Notes under the pieces: generated by a model
Databases searched by the model: none
What the model saw: only the letters and a program-made list of their open reading frames with translations
What the model was told of the DNA's origin: nothing
In this document: positions 54,701-64,000 of the stretch, piece after piece
Position numbering within the stretch: position 1 is the stretch's first letter
How the letters are laid out: each line of letters begins with the position of its first letter
Made by a program: the position numbers and the translations under genes
Assembly (NCBI GenBank): GCA_036365455.1
Contig: JAWQUS010000021.1
Coordinates: 19,714,001-19,778,000, forward strand
Source: Macrosoma leucophasiata
Lineage: Eukaryota > Arthropoda > Insecta > Lepidoptera > Hedylidae
DNA: 64,000 nucleotides
Direction: 5' to 3'

Positions 54701-57700
54701 GTGACCTCCGAAGACGTAAGCTATATTTCAGACAAAACTGTATTAAGTGAAGGGAAAAGGATAAAGCGTGAAGCCAAGGCAGATAAAATAACCGAATCAG
54801 TAATAAGTCACGATCAAGTAGATTTAGAGGATAGTAAAAAGGTGCTAGACAACGCAATATCTGAAGAAAAACATGAAAGGCAATTGAATGTTACTGTCTT
54901 AGATTCTGCAAAAACATTAGAAAAGCTAGAAGAAAAAATATCTGAATTAAAAAAGAAGGAAGACGAACGGTTCATTACTTCCGAGGAACAGGACGAGGAA
55001 GAAGTAACTCTACAAACTGATAAAAAGATAGATACAGTTGTTGCCATCGATAAAAAGGTACCTATTGCTGTAACAGATTCTGATACGCTTCTCAGTGAAG
55101 TTCTTGATAAGGAACCTACAACCGAGAAAGTGTTACAGATTGACAAAGAGGTAGCTATTTTAAAAGACGAGAAAGTGAAACATAGTGATGATACACAAAA
55201 GGATCAATCAAGAAAAGAAACTGACAATGTTGATGAAAACCTTGCTATTCCAAAAGAAATTCAAGCAAGCTCTGATTTAGTAATGTCCACAGCTATGGAC
55301 AAAAATATAACGAAGAAAGTCGATAAGACATTAGCGAAAACTGATATCACTTCTGACAAACTTGATGAGAAGCAAGTAAGTTTAGAAAAAGATATTAAAT
55401 TGTTTACAGACGCAAAAAAACTAACCCATAAAATCGATGGTGACGAGAAAAACGTTACTGAAAAACGTAAAAATTCAACTGAGTCTATAAACGGTGAAGT
55501 AGAGGAAAAGAAAAAAGAAAGCAAATCGATGATCAGTTCCTTTATGAATAAATTTGACGAGAAATTAAGCATAGCAAAAGGCATATTCAAGGGCAAAAGC
55601 GAAAAACCAAGTGAAGAAAAAACAAAACTCATCCGGGATGATAAAAAAACCAATCTTGAAAAAGAAACTATTGACAAGGAATTACTATTACAAAACACAT
55701 CTTTAACAGAAGATAAGAAAAGCCCAGATAAGCTTGTTGATGACGTATCAAGTTCAGATATCACCAGTGAAAAAGCACCAAGTCTAGTCAAACCGGTCGA
55801 GAAAGCTCCAAGCCCAAGTGAAAGTACTCTTGGTTCTCCAGATGTGATAGACACTTCTGACAGGTTCCGTGAGTTGGCACCAAGTCCCGATCTGCCTAGT
55901 AAAAAGGCTCCTAGCCCCAGCAAAGTAGATAAAGAAGCTCCAAGCTCCCTACTGCCCAGTGAAAAGGCCCCAAGTCCAGTAAAAGAGGTTGACAAAATTA
56001 TTCCCGACCAACTTGTTGAGGATACAGTGAGCTCAGTTCTGCCTAGTGAAAAGGTCGCAAGTTCAGATATAAAAGTAGAGAAAACTCCAAGCACTGAACC
56101 CAGTGAAAAAACTCCATCTCCAGCTAAATTTGATAAGATATCCCCGAGCCCAATTTTACATAGTGAAAAGGTATCAAGTCCAGCAGAACTGAATGAGAAA
56201 GAAATGACTCCAGATCAACTTGACAAAAAGGCCACCACCACAACTAAAGAAGACCAGAAAGCTCTGAGCTCAATTTTAGTGCATGAAAAAACGCCAAGTA
56301 AAGAAAAACAAGACGATGAAGAAAAAACTCCCAAAGTACATGTTGAAAAAGTCCCGAGTCCTCTTGAACCAAGCGAGAAAGCGCCGAGCCCGATTCTGTC
56401 TAGTGAGAAATCACCAAGTCCTGTAAAACGAGAAGAGAAAGAAAAACCCTTAGAAAAAGATGATGATGAGGTAATGAAACCTACTGAACAAGATGAGATA
56501 GCTCCGAGCCCGAATCTGCCCAGTGAGAAGACACCAAGTCCTGTGAAACCAGACGAGGAAGAAACGCCTCTAGACCAAATTGATGATAAGGCTCCAAGCC
56601 CAGTTCTCCCGGCTGATAAGCTAAGCATGGAAATAAACGTCGGGAAAGAAAAACCATTAGAAGTACTTGATGGGGACGAACGAAGCCCTCTTATCGCTGT
56701 CGATAAGGCCCCGAGCCCAACTAAACTAGAAGAGAAAGCGCCGAGCCCGATGTTAGAAAGTGAAAGAACACCAAGTCCTGGAAAACCAGATGACAAAAGA
56801 AAATCTCCTTCCGAACATGTTGAGGAAGCAGCGATCCCAGTTTTCGCTGGTGAAACAGTCTCTAGACCAACTAAACCAGAAGAGAAACCTCCGAGCCCAA
56901 TTCTAGCCAGTGAAAAGATGCCAAGTCCTGTGAAATCAGATGACATAGAAAAAACTCCTGTCATACACGTTACACAGAAGGCACCAAGCCCGGTTCTCCA
57001 CAGTAGTAAAATTCCGAGTCCTACAAAACTCGAAGAGGAAGCTCCAAGCCCTATAATCGCTGGTGATAAGATACCTAGTCCTATGAAACTAGACGGTGAA
57101 GAAAAATCACCGGATGAACACATTGAGAAGGCACCGAGCCCAGTTCACTCTGACGTTCAGGCTCTAAGCCCGACTAAGCTAGAGGAAAAAGTTCCTAGCC
57201 CAGTACAAATGCGTGAAAAGACATTAAGTCTGGAGAAACCCGATGATAAAAAAACACCTTCAGAAAAACTTGATGAGAAAGTATTGAGCCCAGTTCTTTC
57301 CGGTGAAAAGACCCCAAGCCCAACAAAACTAGAAGAGAAAGCTCCAAGCTCGATGGTAGTCAGTGAAAGGACACCAAGTCCCATGAAACCCGATGATAAA
57401 GAAAAAACGCCCGACGCACTAGTTGCGAAGGCACCGAGCCCAGTTCTATCTGACGCTAAGGCTCAAAGCCCGACTAAGCTAGAGGAAAAAGCTGCTAGCC
57501 CAGTACAAATGCGTGAAAAGACATTAAGTCCGGAGAAACCCGATGAAAAAGAAAAACCCTTAGAAAAACTCGATGAGAAAGTATTGAGCTCAGTTCTTCC
57601 CGGTGAAAAGACCCCAAGCCCAACAAAACTAGAAGAGAAAGCTCCAAGCTCGATGCTAATCAGTGAAAAGACACCAAGTCCCGACGCGCTCGTTGAGAAG

Positions 57701-60700
57701 GCACCGAGTCCAGTTCTTTCTCACGTTAAAGCTCCAAGCCCGACTAAGCTAGAGGAAAAAGCTCCGAGCTTGATACTAATGCGTGAGAAGACATTAAGTC
57801 CGGAGAAACCCGTTGAAAAAGAAACACCCACAGAAAAACTTGATGAGGAAGAACCGAGCCCAGTTCTTCGTGGTCAAAAGACCCCAAGCCCATCAAAATT
57901 AGAAGAGAAAGCGCTAAGCCTGATGCTAGACAGTGAAAGGACACCAAGTCCTATGAAACCCGATGATAAAGAAAAAACATCCGACGCACTAGTTGCGAAG
58001 GCACCGAGCCCAGTTCTTTCTGATATTAAGGCTCTAAGCCCGATTAAGCTAGAGGAAAAAGCTCCGAGCTCGAAGCAAATGAGTAAAAAGACATTAAGTC
58101 CAGAGAAACCCGATGAAAAAGAAACACCCGATGAAAAACTTGATGAGAAAGAACCGAGCCCAGTTCTTCCAGGTGAAAAGACACCAAGACCAATAAAACT
58201 AGAAGAGAAAGCTCCAAGCCCGATACTAGTCAGTGAAAGGACACTAAGTCCTGTGCAACCAGATGACAAAGAAAAGACTTCGGAGATTCACGCCGAGGAG
58301 TCACCGAGCCCAGTCCTTACAGATGACAAGGCTCCAAGTCCGACTAAGCTAGAAGAAATAGCTCCGAGCCCAGAACAAATTAGTGAAAAGACATTTAGTC
58401 CGGAGAAATCCGATGAAAAAGAAACACTTGCAGAAAAACTTGATGAGAAAGTACCGAGCACAGTTCTACCTGGTGAAAAGACCCCAAGTCCAACAAAACT
58501 AGGAGAGAAAGCTCCAAGCCCGGCACTAGTTATTGAAAGGACACTAATTCCCGTGAAAATAGATCATAAAAAATCGCCCGACGCACTCGGTGAGAAGGCA
58601 CCGAGCCCAGATCTATATGACGATAAGGCTCGAAGCCCGACTAAGCTAGAGGAAAAAGCTCCGAGCCCAGTGCAAATGAGTGAAAGGACATTAAGTCCGG
58701 AGCCACCCAATGAAAAAGGAACACCCACAGAAAAACTTGATGAGAAAGCATTGAGCCCAGTTCTTCCCGGTGAAAGGACCCCAAGCCCAACAAAACTAGA
58801 AGAGAAAGCTCCAAGCTCGATGCCAGTCAGTGAAAGGACACTAAGTCCTGTGCAACCAGGTGACAAAGAAAAGACTTCGGAGATTCACGCCGAGGAGTCA
58901 CCGAGCCCAGTCCTTACAGATGACAAGGCTCCAAGTCCGACTAAGCTAGAGGAAAAAGCTCCTAGCCCAATACAAATGCGTGAAAAGACATTAATTCGGG
59001 AGAAACCCGATGAAAAAGAAAAACTCTCAGAAAAACTTGATGAAAAAATACCGAGCCCAGTTCTTCCTGGTGAAAAGACGCCAAGCCCAACAAAACTAGA
59101 AGAGAAAGCTCCAAGCTTGGTGCTAGTCAGTGAAAGGACACTAAGTCCTGTGCAACCAGATGACAAAGAAAAGACTTCGGAGATTCACGCCGAGGAGTCA
59201 CCGAGCCCAGTCCTTTCAGATGACAAAGCTCCAAGCCCGACTAAGCTAGAGGAAAAAGCTCCGAGCCCGATGCAAATGAGTGAGAAGACATTAAGTCCAG
59301 AGAAACCCGATGAAAAAGAAAAACCCTCAGAAAAAAGTGATGACAAAATACCGAGCCCAGTTCTTCCTGGTGAAAAGACGCCAAGACCAACTAAACTAGA
59401 AGAGAAAGCTCCAAGCCCGATACTAGTCAGTGAAAGGGCACTAAGTCCTGTGAAACCAGATGACAAAGAAAAGACTTCGGAGATTCACGCCGAGGAGTCA
59501 CCGAGCCCAGTCCTTTCAGATGACAAAGCTCCAAGCCCGACTAAGCTAGAGGAAAAAGCTCCGAGCCCGATACAAATGAGTGAGAAGACATTAAGTCCAG
59601 AGAAACCCGATGAAAAAGAAAAACCCACAGAAAAACTAGATGAGAAAGTACCGAGCCCAGTTCTTCCTGAAGACAAGGCTCCAAGCCCGACTAAGCTAGA
59701 GAAAAAGTCACCGAGCCCAGAACAAATGAGTGAAAAGACATTAAGTCCGGAAAAACCCGATGAAAAAGAAACACCCTCAGAAAAACTTGATGACAAAATA
59801 CCGAGCCCAGTTCTTCCTGGTGAAAAAACCCCAAGCCCAACAAAACTAGAAGAGAAAGCTCCGAGCCCGATAGCAATCAGTGAAAGGACGCTAAGTCCTG
59901 TGCAACCAGATGACAAAGAAAAGACTTCGGAGATTCACGCCGAAGAGTCACCGAGCCCAGTCCTTCCAGATGACAAGGCTCCAAGTCCGACTAAGCTAGA
60001 AGAAAAAGCTCCGAGTCCAGTACAAATGAATGAAAAGACATTTAGTCCGGAGGAACCCGATGAAAAAGGAACACCCTCAGAAAAACTTGATGAGAAAGTA
60101 CCGAGCCCAGTTCTTCCTGGTGAAAAGACGCTCAGCCCAACAAAACTAGAAGAGAAAGCTCCACGCCCGATACTTGTCAGTGAAAGGACACTAAGTCCTG
60201 TGCAACCAGATGACAAAGAAAAGACTTCAGAGATTCACGCCGAGGAGTCACCGAGTCCAGTCCTTCCAGATGACAAGGCTCCAAGTCCGACTAAGCTAGA
60301 AGAAAAAGCTCCGAGCCCAGTACAAATGAGTGAAAAGACATTAAGTCCGGAGAAATCGGATGAAAAAGGAACACCCACAGAAAAACTTGATGAGAAAGTA
60401 TTGAGCCCAGTTCTTCCCGGTGAAAGGACCCCAAGCCCAACAAAACTAGAAGAGAAAGCTCCAAGCTTGGTGCTAGTCAGTGAAAGGACACTAAGTCCTG
60501 TGCAACCAGATGACAAAGAAAAGACTTCGGAGATTCACGCCGAGGAGTCACCGAGCCCAGTCCTTTCAGATGACAAAGCTCCAAGCCCGACAAAGCTAGA
60601 GGAAAAAGCTCCGAGCCCGATGCAAATGAGTGAGAAGACATTAAGTCCAGAGAAACCCGATGAAAAAGAAACACCCTTAGAAAAAGTTGATGACAAAATA

Positions 60701-63700
60701 CCGAGCCCAGTTTTTCCTGGTGAAAAGACCCCAAGCCCAACAAAACTAGAAGAGAAAGCTCCAAGCCTGATAGTAATCAGTGAAAGGACGCTAAGTCCTG
60801 TGCAACCAGATGACAAAGAAAAGACTTCGGAGATTCACGCCGAGGAGTCACCGAGTCCAGTCCTTCCAGATGACAAGGCTCCAAGTCCGACTAAGCTAGA
60901 GAAAAAGTCACTGAGCCCAGAACAAATGAGTGAAAAGACATTAAGTCCGGAGAAACCCGATGAAACAGAAACACCCTCAGAAAAACTTGATGACAAAATA
61001 CCGAGCCCAGTTCTTCCTGGTGAAAAAACCCCAAGCCCAACAAAACTAGAAGAGAAAGCTCCAAGCTCGATGCCAGTCAGTGAAAGGACACTAAGTCCTG
61101 TGCAACCAGGTGACAAAGAAAAGACTTCGGAGATTCACGCCGAGGAGTCACCGAGTCCAGTCCTTCCAGATGACAAGGCTCCAAGTCCGACTAAGCTAGA
61201 AGAAAAAGCTCTGAGCCCAGTACAAATGAGTGAAAGGACATTAAGTCCGGAGAAACCGAATGAAAAAGGAACACCCTCAGAAAAACTTGATGAGAAAGTA
61301 CCGAGCCCGGTTCTTCCTGGTGAAAAGACGCTCAGCCCAACAAAACTAGAAGAGAAAGCTTCACGCCCGATACTAGTCAGTGAAAGGACACTAAGTCCTG
61401 TGCAACCAGATGACAAAGAAAAGACTTCGGAGATTCACGCCGAGGAGTCACCGAGCCCAGTCCTTCCAAATGACAAGGCTCCAAGCCCGACTAAGCTAGA
61501 CGAAAAAGCTCCGAGCCCAGTGCAAATGAGTGAAAGGACATTAAGTCCGGAGAAACCCGATACAAAAGAAACACCCTCAGAAAAGTTTGATGAGAAAGTA
61601 CCGAGCCCAGTTCTTCCTGGTGAAAAGACGCCAAGCCCAACAAAACTAGAAGAGAAAGCTCCAAGCCCGATACTAGTCAGTGAAAGGACACTAATTCCTG
61701 TGAAACCAGATGACAAAGAAAAGTCTTCGTTGATTCACGCCGAGGAGTCACCGAGCCTAGTCCTTCCAGATGACAAGGCTCCAAGCCCGACTAAGCTAGA
61801 GGAAAAAGCTCCGAGCCCAGTACAAATGAGTGAAAAGACATTTAGTCCGGAGAAACCCGATTTAAAAGATACACCCTTAGAAAAACTTGATCAGAAAGTA
61901 CCGAGCCCGGTTCTTCCTGGTGAAAAGACCCCAAGCCCAACAAAACTAGGAGAGAAAGCTCCAAGCCCGACACTAGTTATTGAAAGGACACCAAGTCCCG
62001 TAAAAATAGCTGATAAAGAAAAAACGCCCGACGCACTCGTTGAAAAGACACCGAGACCAGTTCTATCTGACGATAAGAATCCAAGTCCGACTAAGCTAGA
62101 GGAAAAAGCTCCGAGCCCAGTACAAATGAGTGAAAAGACATTTAGTCCGGAGAAACCCGATTTAAAAGATACACCCTTAGAAAAACTTGATCAGAAAGTA
62201 CCGAGCGCAGTTCTTCCTGGTGAAAAGACCCCAAGCCCAACAAAACTAGGAGGAAAAGCTCCAAGCCCGACACTAGTTATTGAAAGGACACCAAGTCCCG
62301 TGAAAATAGATGATAAAGATAAAACGCCCGACGCACTCGTTGAGAAGGCACCGAGCCCAGTTCCATCTGACGATAAGGCTCCAAGCCCGACTAAGCTAGA
62401 GGAAAAAGCTCCGAGCCCAGTACAAATGAGTGAAAAGACTTTTAGTCCAGGGAAACCCGATGAAAAAGAAACACCCTTAGAAAAACTTGATCAGAAAATA
62501 CCGAGCCCGGTTCTTCCTGATGAAAAGACCCCAAGCCCAACAAAACTGGGAGAGAAAGCTCCAAGCCCGACACTAGTTATTGAAAGAACACCAAGTCCCG
62601 TGAAAATAGCTGATAAAGAAAAAACGCCCGACGCACTCGTTGAAAAGGCACCGAGCCCAGTTCTATCTGACGATAAGGCTCCAAGTCCGACTAAGCTAGA
62701 GGAAAAAGCTCCGAGCCCAGTACAAATGAGTGAAAAGACTTTTATTCCGGAGAAACCCGATGAAAAAAAAACATCCTTAGAAAAACTTGATCAGAAAGTA
62801 CCGAGCCCGGTTCTTCCTGGTGAAAAGACCCCAAGCCCAACAAAACTAGGAGGAAAAGCTCCAAGCCCGACACTAGTTATTGAAAGGACACCAAGTCCCG
62901 TGAAAATAGCTGATAAAGAAAAAACGCCCGACGCACTCGTTGAAAAGGCACCGAGCCCAGTTCCATCTGACGATAAGGCTCCAAGCCCGACTAAGCTAGA
63001 GGAAAAAGCTCCGAGCCCAGTACAAATGAGTGAAAAGACTTTTAGTCCAGGGAAACCCGATGAAAAAGAAACACCCTTAGAAAAACTTGATCAGAAAGTA
63101 CCGAGCCCGGTTCTTCCTGATGAAAAGACCCCAAGCCCAACAAAACTGGGAGAGAAAGCTCCAAGCCCGACACTAGTTATTGAAAGGACACCAAGTCCCG
63201 TGAAAATAGATGATAAAGATAAAACGCCCGACGCACTCGTTGAGAAGGCACCGAGCCCAGTTCCATCTGACGATAAGGCTCCAAGCCCGACTAAGCTAGA
63301 GGAAAAAGCTCCTAGCCCAGTACAAATGAGTGAAAGAACATTAAGTCCGGAGAAACCCGATGAAAAAGAAACAACCTCAGAAAACGTTGATGCGAAACTA
63401 CCGAGTCCAGTTCTTCCTAGTAAAAAGACCGTAAGCCCAGTCAAGCCAGATGAGAAGGCTCCTAGCCTCACTCAGCCTAGTGCAAAGACAGACGATAAAG
63501 AAACAACCTTGAAGGAATTTGACACGAAGGCACCAAGTCCAGTTCTCTCTAGTGAAAAGACCCTAAGCCCACTTAAACCAGACGAGAAAGCTCCTAGCCC
63601 CACTCTGTCTATTGTAAGGACAGGCGATAGAGAAACAACCTCGGAGGAACTTGACGAGAAAGCACCGAGCCCAGTTCTCCCTAGTGAAAAGACACCAAGC

Positions 63701-64000
63701 CCAATAAAGCCAGACGACAAAGCGCCAAGCCCGACTCCGTCTATTGAAAAGACGGGCGATAAAGAAACAACCTTGGAGAAACTTGACAAGGAGGCACCGA
63801 TCTCAGTTCTCCCTAGTGAAAGGAGCCCAGTAAAACCAGAGGAGAAAGCCCCGAGCCCGTCTCCGTCAATTGAAAAGCTAGACGACAGTGAAACAAGCTT
63901 GGAAGAAATTCATAAGAAGGCACCGAGCCCAGTGCTCCCTAGTGAAAAGACCCCAAGCCCAATAAAGCCCGACGAGAAAGCATCAAGCCCGACTCCGTCA
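51720..64000 (+). CDS. futsch: futsch (MAP1 family), giant exon: end of N-terminal domain, Lys/Glu linker and Ser-Pro repeat array (3' end outside window)
   Basis: The acceptor is tatctttccag. Two bases finish a Gly codon begun at 50854, then 4093 codons run in frame to the window edge with no stop. Three parts are visible. (1) About 51722-52030 finishes the conserved MAP1 N-terminal region: TLDMYVLNPSKDSKYVREFL, LVWRPANP, MFPGSTPQHKIFEGLEKLKH. (2) About 52030-55700 is Lys/Glu/Thr-rich, low in hydrophobics and probably disordered; it includes basic tracts (KKKDGKKKDK near 52375) and an acidic EFEEEYLIIEKEE motif near 53252. (3) From ~55700 it is a Ser-Pro-rich repeat array (described separately). 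SP-x-K sites such as SPTK and SPEK suit proline-directed kinases. Drosophila Futsch has the same plan: conserved ends around a huge repeat region. The C-terminal MAP1 light-chain domain must lie downstream. A single exon over 12 kb is unusual but typical of this gene. Confidence 0.95.
55700..57130 (+). repeat. Irregular Ser-Pro repeats of futsch (start of array)
   Basis: Within exon 7 the coding sequence turns into loosely spaced modules of the type SEKAPSP and PVKPDEKE. Module lengths vary and no long period is evident. Sequence identity between modules is visibly lower than in the array downstream, so these look like the older, diverged edge. Confidence 0.8.
57130..63360 (+). repeat. 300-bp (100-residue) coding tandem repeat array of futsch
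   Basis: The motif 'ccagtyctt/ccagttct' followed by a SDDKAPSPTK-type segment recurs near 57139, 57439, 57709, 58009, 58309, 58606, 58906, 59206, 59506, 59956, 60256 and then every 300 bases to 63256. Each unit encodes two related 50-residue halves: PSPVLPDDKAPSPTKLEEK plus APSPVQMSEKTLSPEKPDEK, then PSPVLPGEKTPSPTKLEEK plus APSPILVSERTLSPVQPDDK. There are about eight Ser-Pro sites per unit, three of them S-P-x-K. Odd steps (270, 297 and 450 bp) are all multiples of three. From ~61740 a subfamily with VIERTPSPVKI and KTPDALVEKAPSP replaces the SEIHAEESPSP type. Confidence 0.92.
63370..64000 (+). repeat. 132-bp (44-residue) coding tandem repeats of futsch
   Basis: The 'cagttct-ccctagtgaaaag' landmark recurs at about 63410, 63542, 63674, 63806 and 63932, giving steps of 132, 132, 132 and 126 bases. 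The encoded unit reads PSPVLPSEKTPSPIKPDDK then APSPTPSIEKTGDKETT. It is a shortened relative of the 50-residue half-unit upstream. The array continues past the window. Confidence 0.88.

Noticed and set aside
55261..63789. A ladder of minus-strand open frames (93-302 residues, with repeated SSGCTGLSVLSL-type sequence) spaced 300 bases apart.
   Set aside because: They are the antisense shadow of the futsch repeats: their spacing equals the coding unit and their composition (Leu/Ser/Gly) is what antisense of Lys/Glu/Ser/Pro codons gives. The + frame is continuous and has family support.

Overview
This window is a piece of an insect nuclear genome, almost certainly a moth or butterfly. The evidence is AT-rich intronic DNA, small exons with GT-AG splice sites, and intron repeats of lepidopteran type: Helitron-like ends reading CTAG next to GC-rich 'cgcgggcgaagcc' hairpins, tRNA-derived SINEs, and Jockey/RTE-type LINE debris. 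There is one real protein-coding gene, on the + strand. It is the insect MAP1 homologue futsch (neuronal microtubule-associated protein). Both its 5' end and its 3' end lie outside the window.

Gene layout. Seven consecutive futsch exons can be placed with matching splice phases: 3224-3322, 15450-15622, 21381-21609, 39644-39802, 45993-46174, 50683-50854 and 51720-64000 (open to the window edge). Joined, they give 4431 codons. The six short exons plus the first ~300 bases of exon 7 encode the conserved MAP1 N-terminal region. The rest of exon 7 is one very long exon encoding a Lys/Glu-rich, probably disordered linker (about 52.0-55.7 kb). After that comes a Ser-Pro-rich repeat array: irregular to 57.1 kb, then about 21 units of 300 bp (100 residues, each two 50-residue halves), then a switch at ~63.4 kb to 132-bp (44-residue) units. 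Every length change I could measure in the array is a multiple of three, so the frame stays open.

Introns. The introns (12.1, 5.8, 18.0, 6.2, 4.5 and 0.9 kb) are packed with transposable elements. The commonest is a short A-tailed retroposon family of about 280 bp, with roughly 28 recognisable copies in both orientations. Others are a tRNA-derived SINE family (about eight copies), a SINE whose head resembles 5S rRNA (five copies), Helitron-like fragments, and several non-autonomous DNA elements whose target-site duplications can be read directly (8-bp hAT type, TA mariner type, TAA Harbinger type, one with TAAT). There is also a perfect 102-bp palindrome, a decayed Jockey-type LINE, and 3' ends of other LINEs. 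No second intact gene was found. A GC-rich patch at 13854-14035 with a perfect minus-strand splice donor is the best candidate for an unannotated exon.

Limits. Everything here comes from reading the sequence and from knowledge of the families; no search or alignment program was run. Transposon boundaries are approximate unless target-site duplications are given. The six-exon N-terminal model is strongly supported by phase and family similarity.
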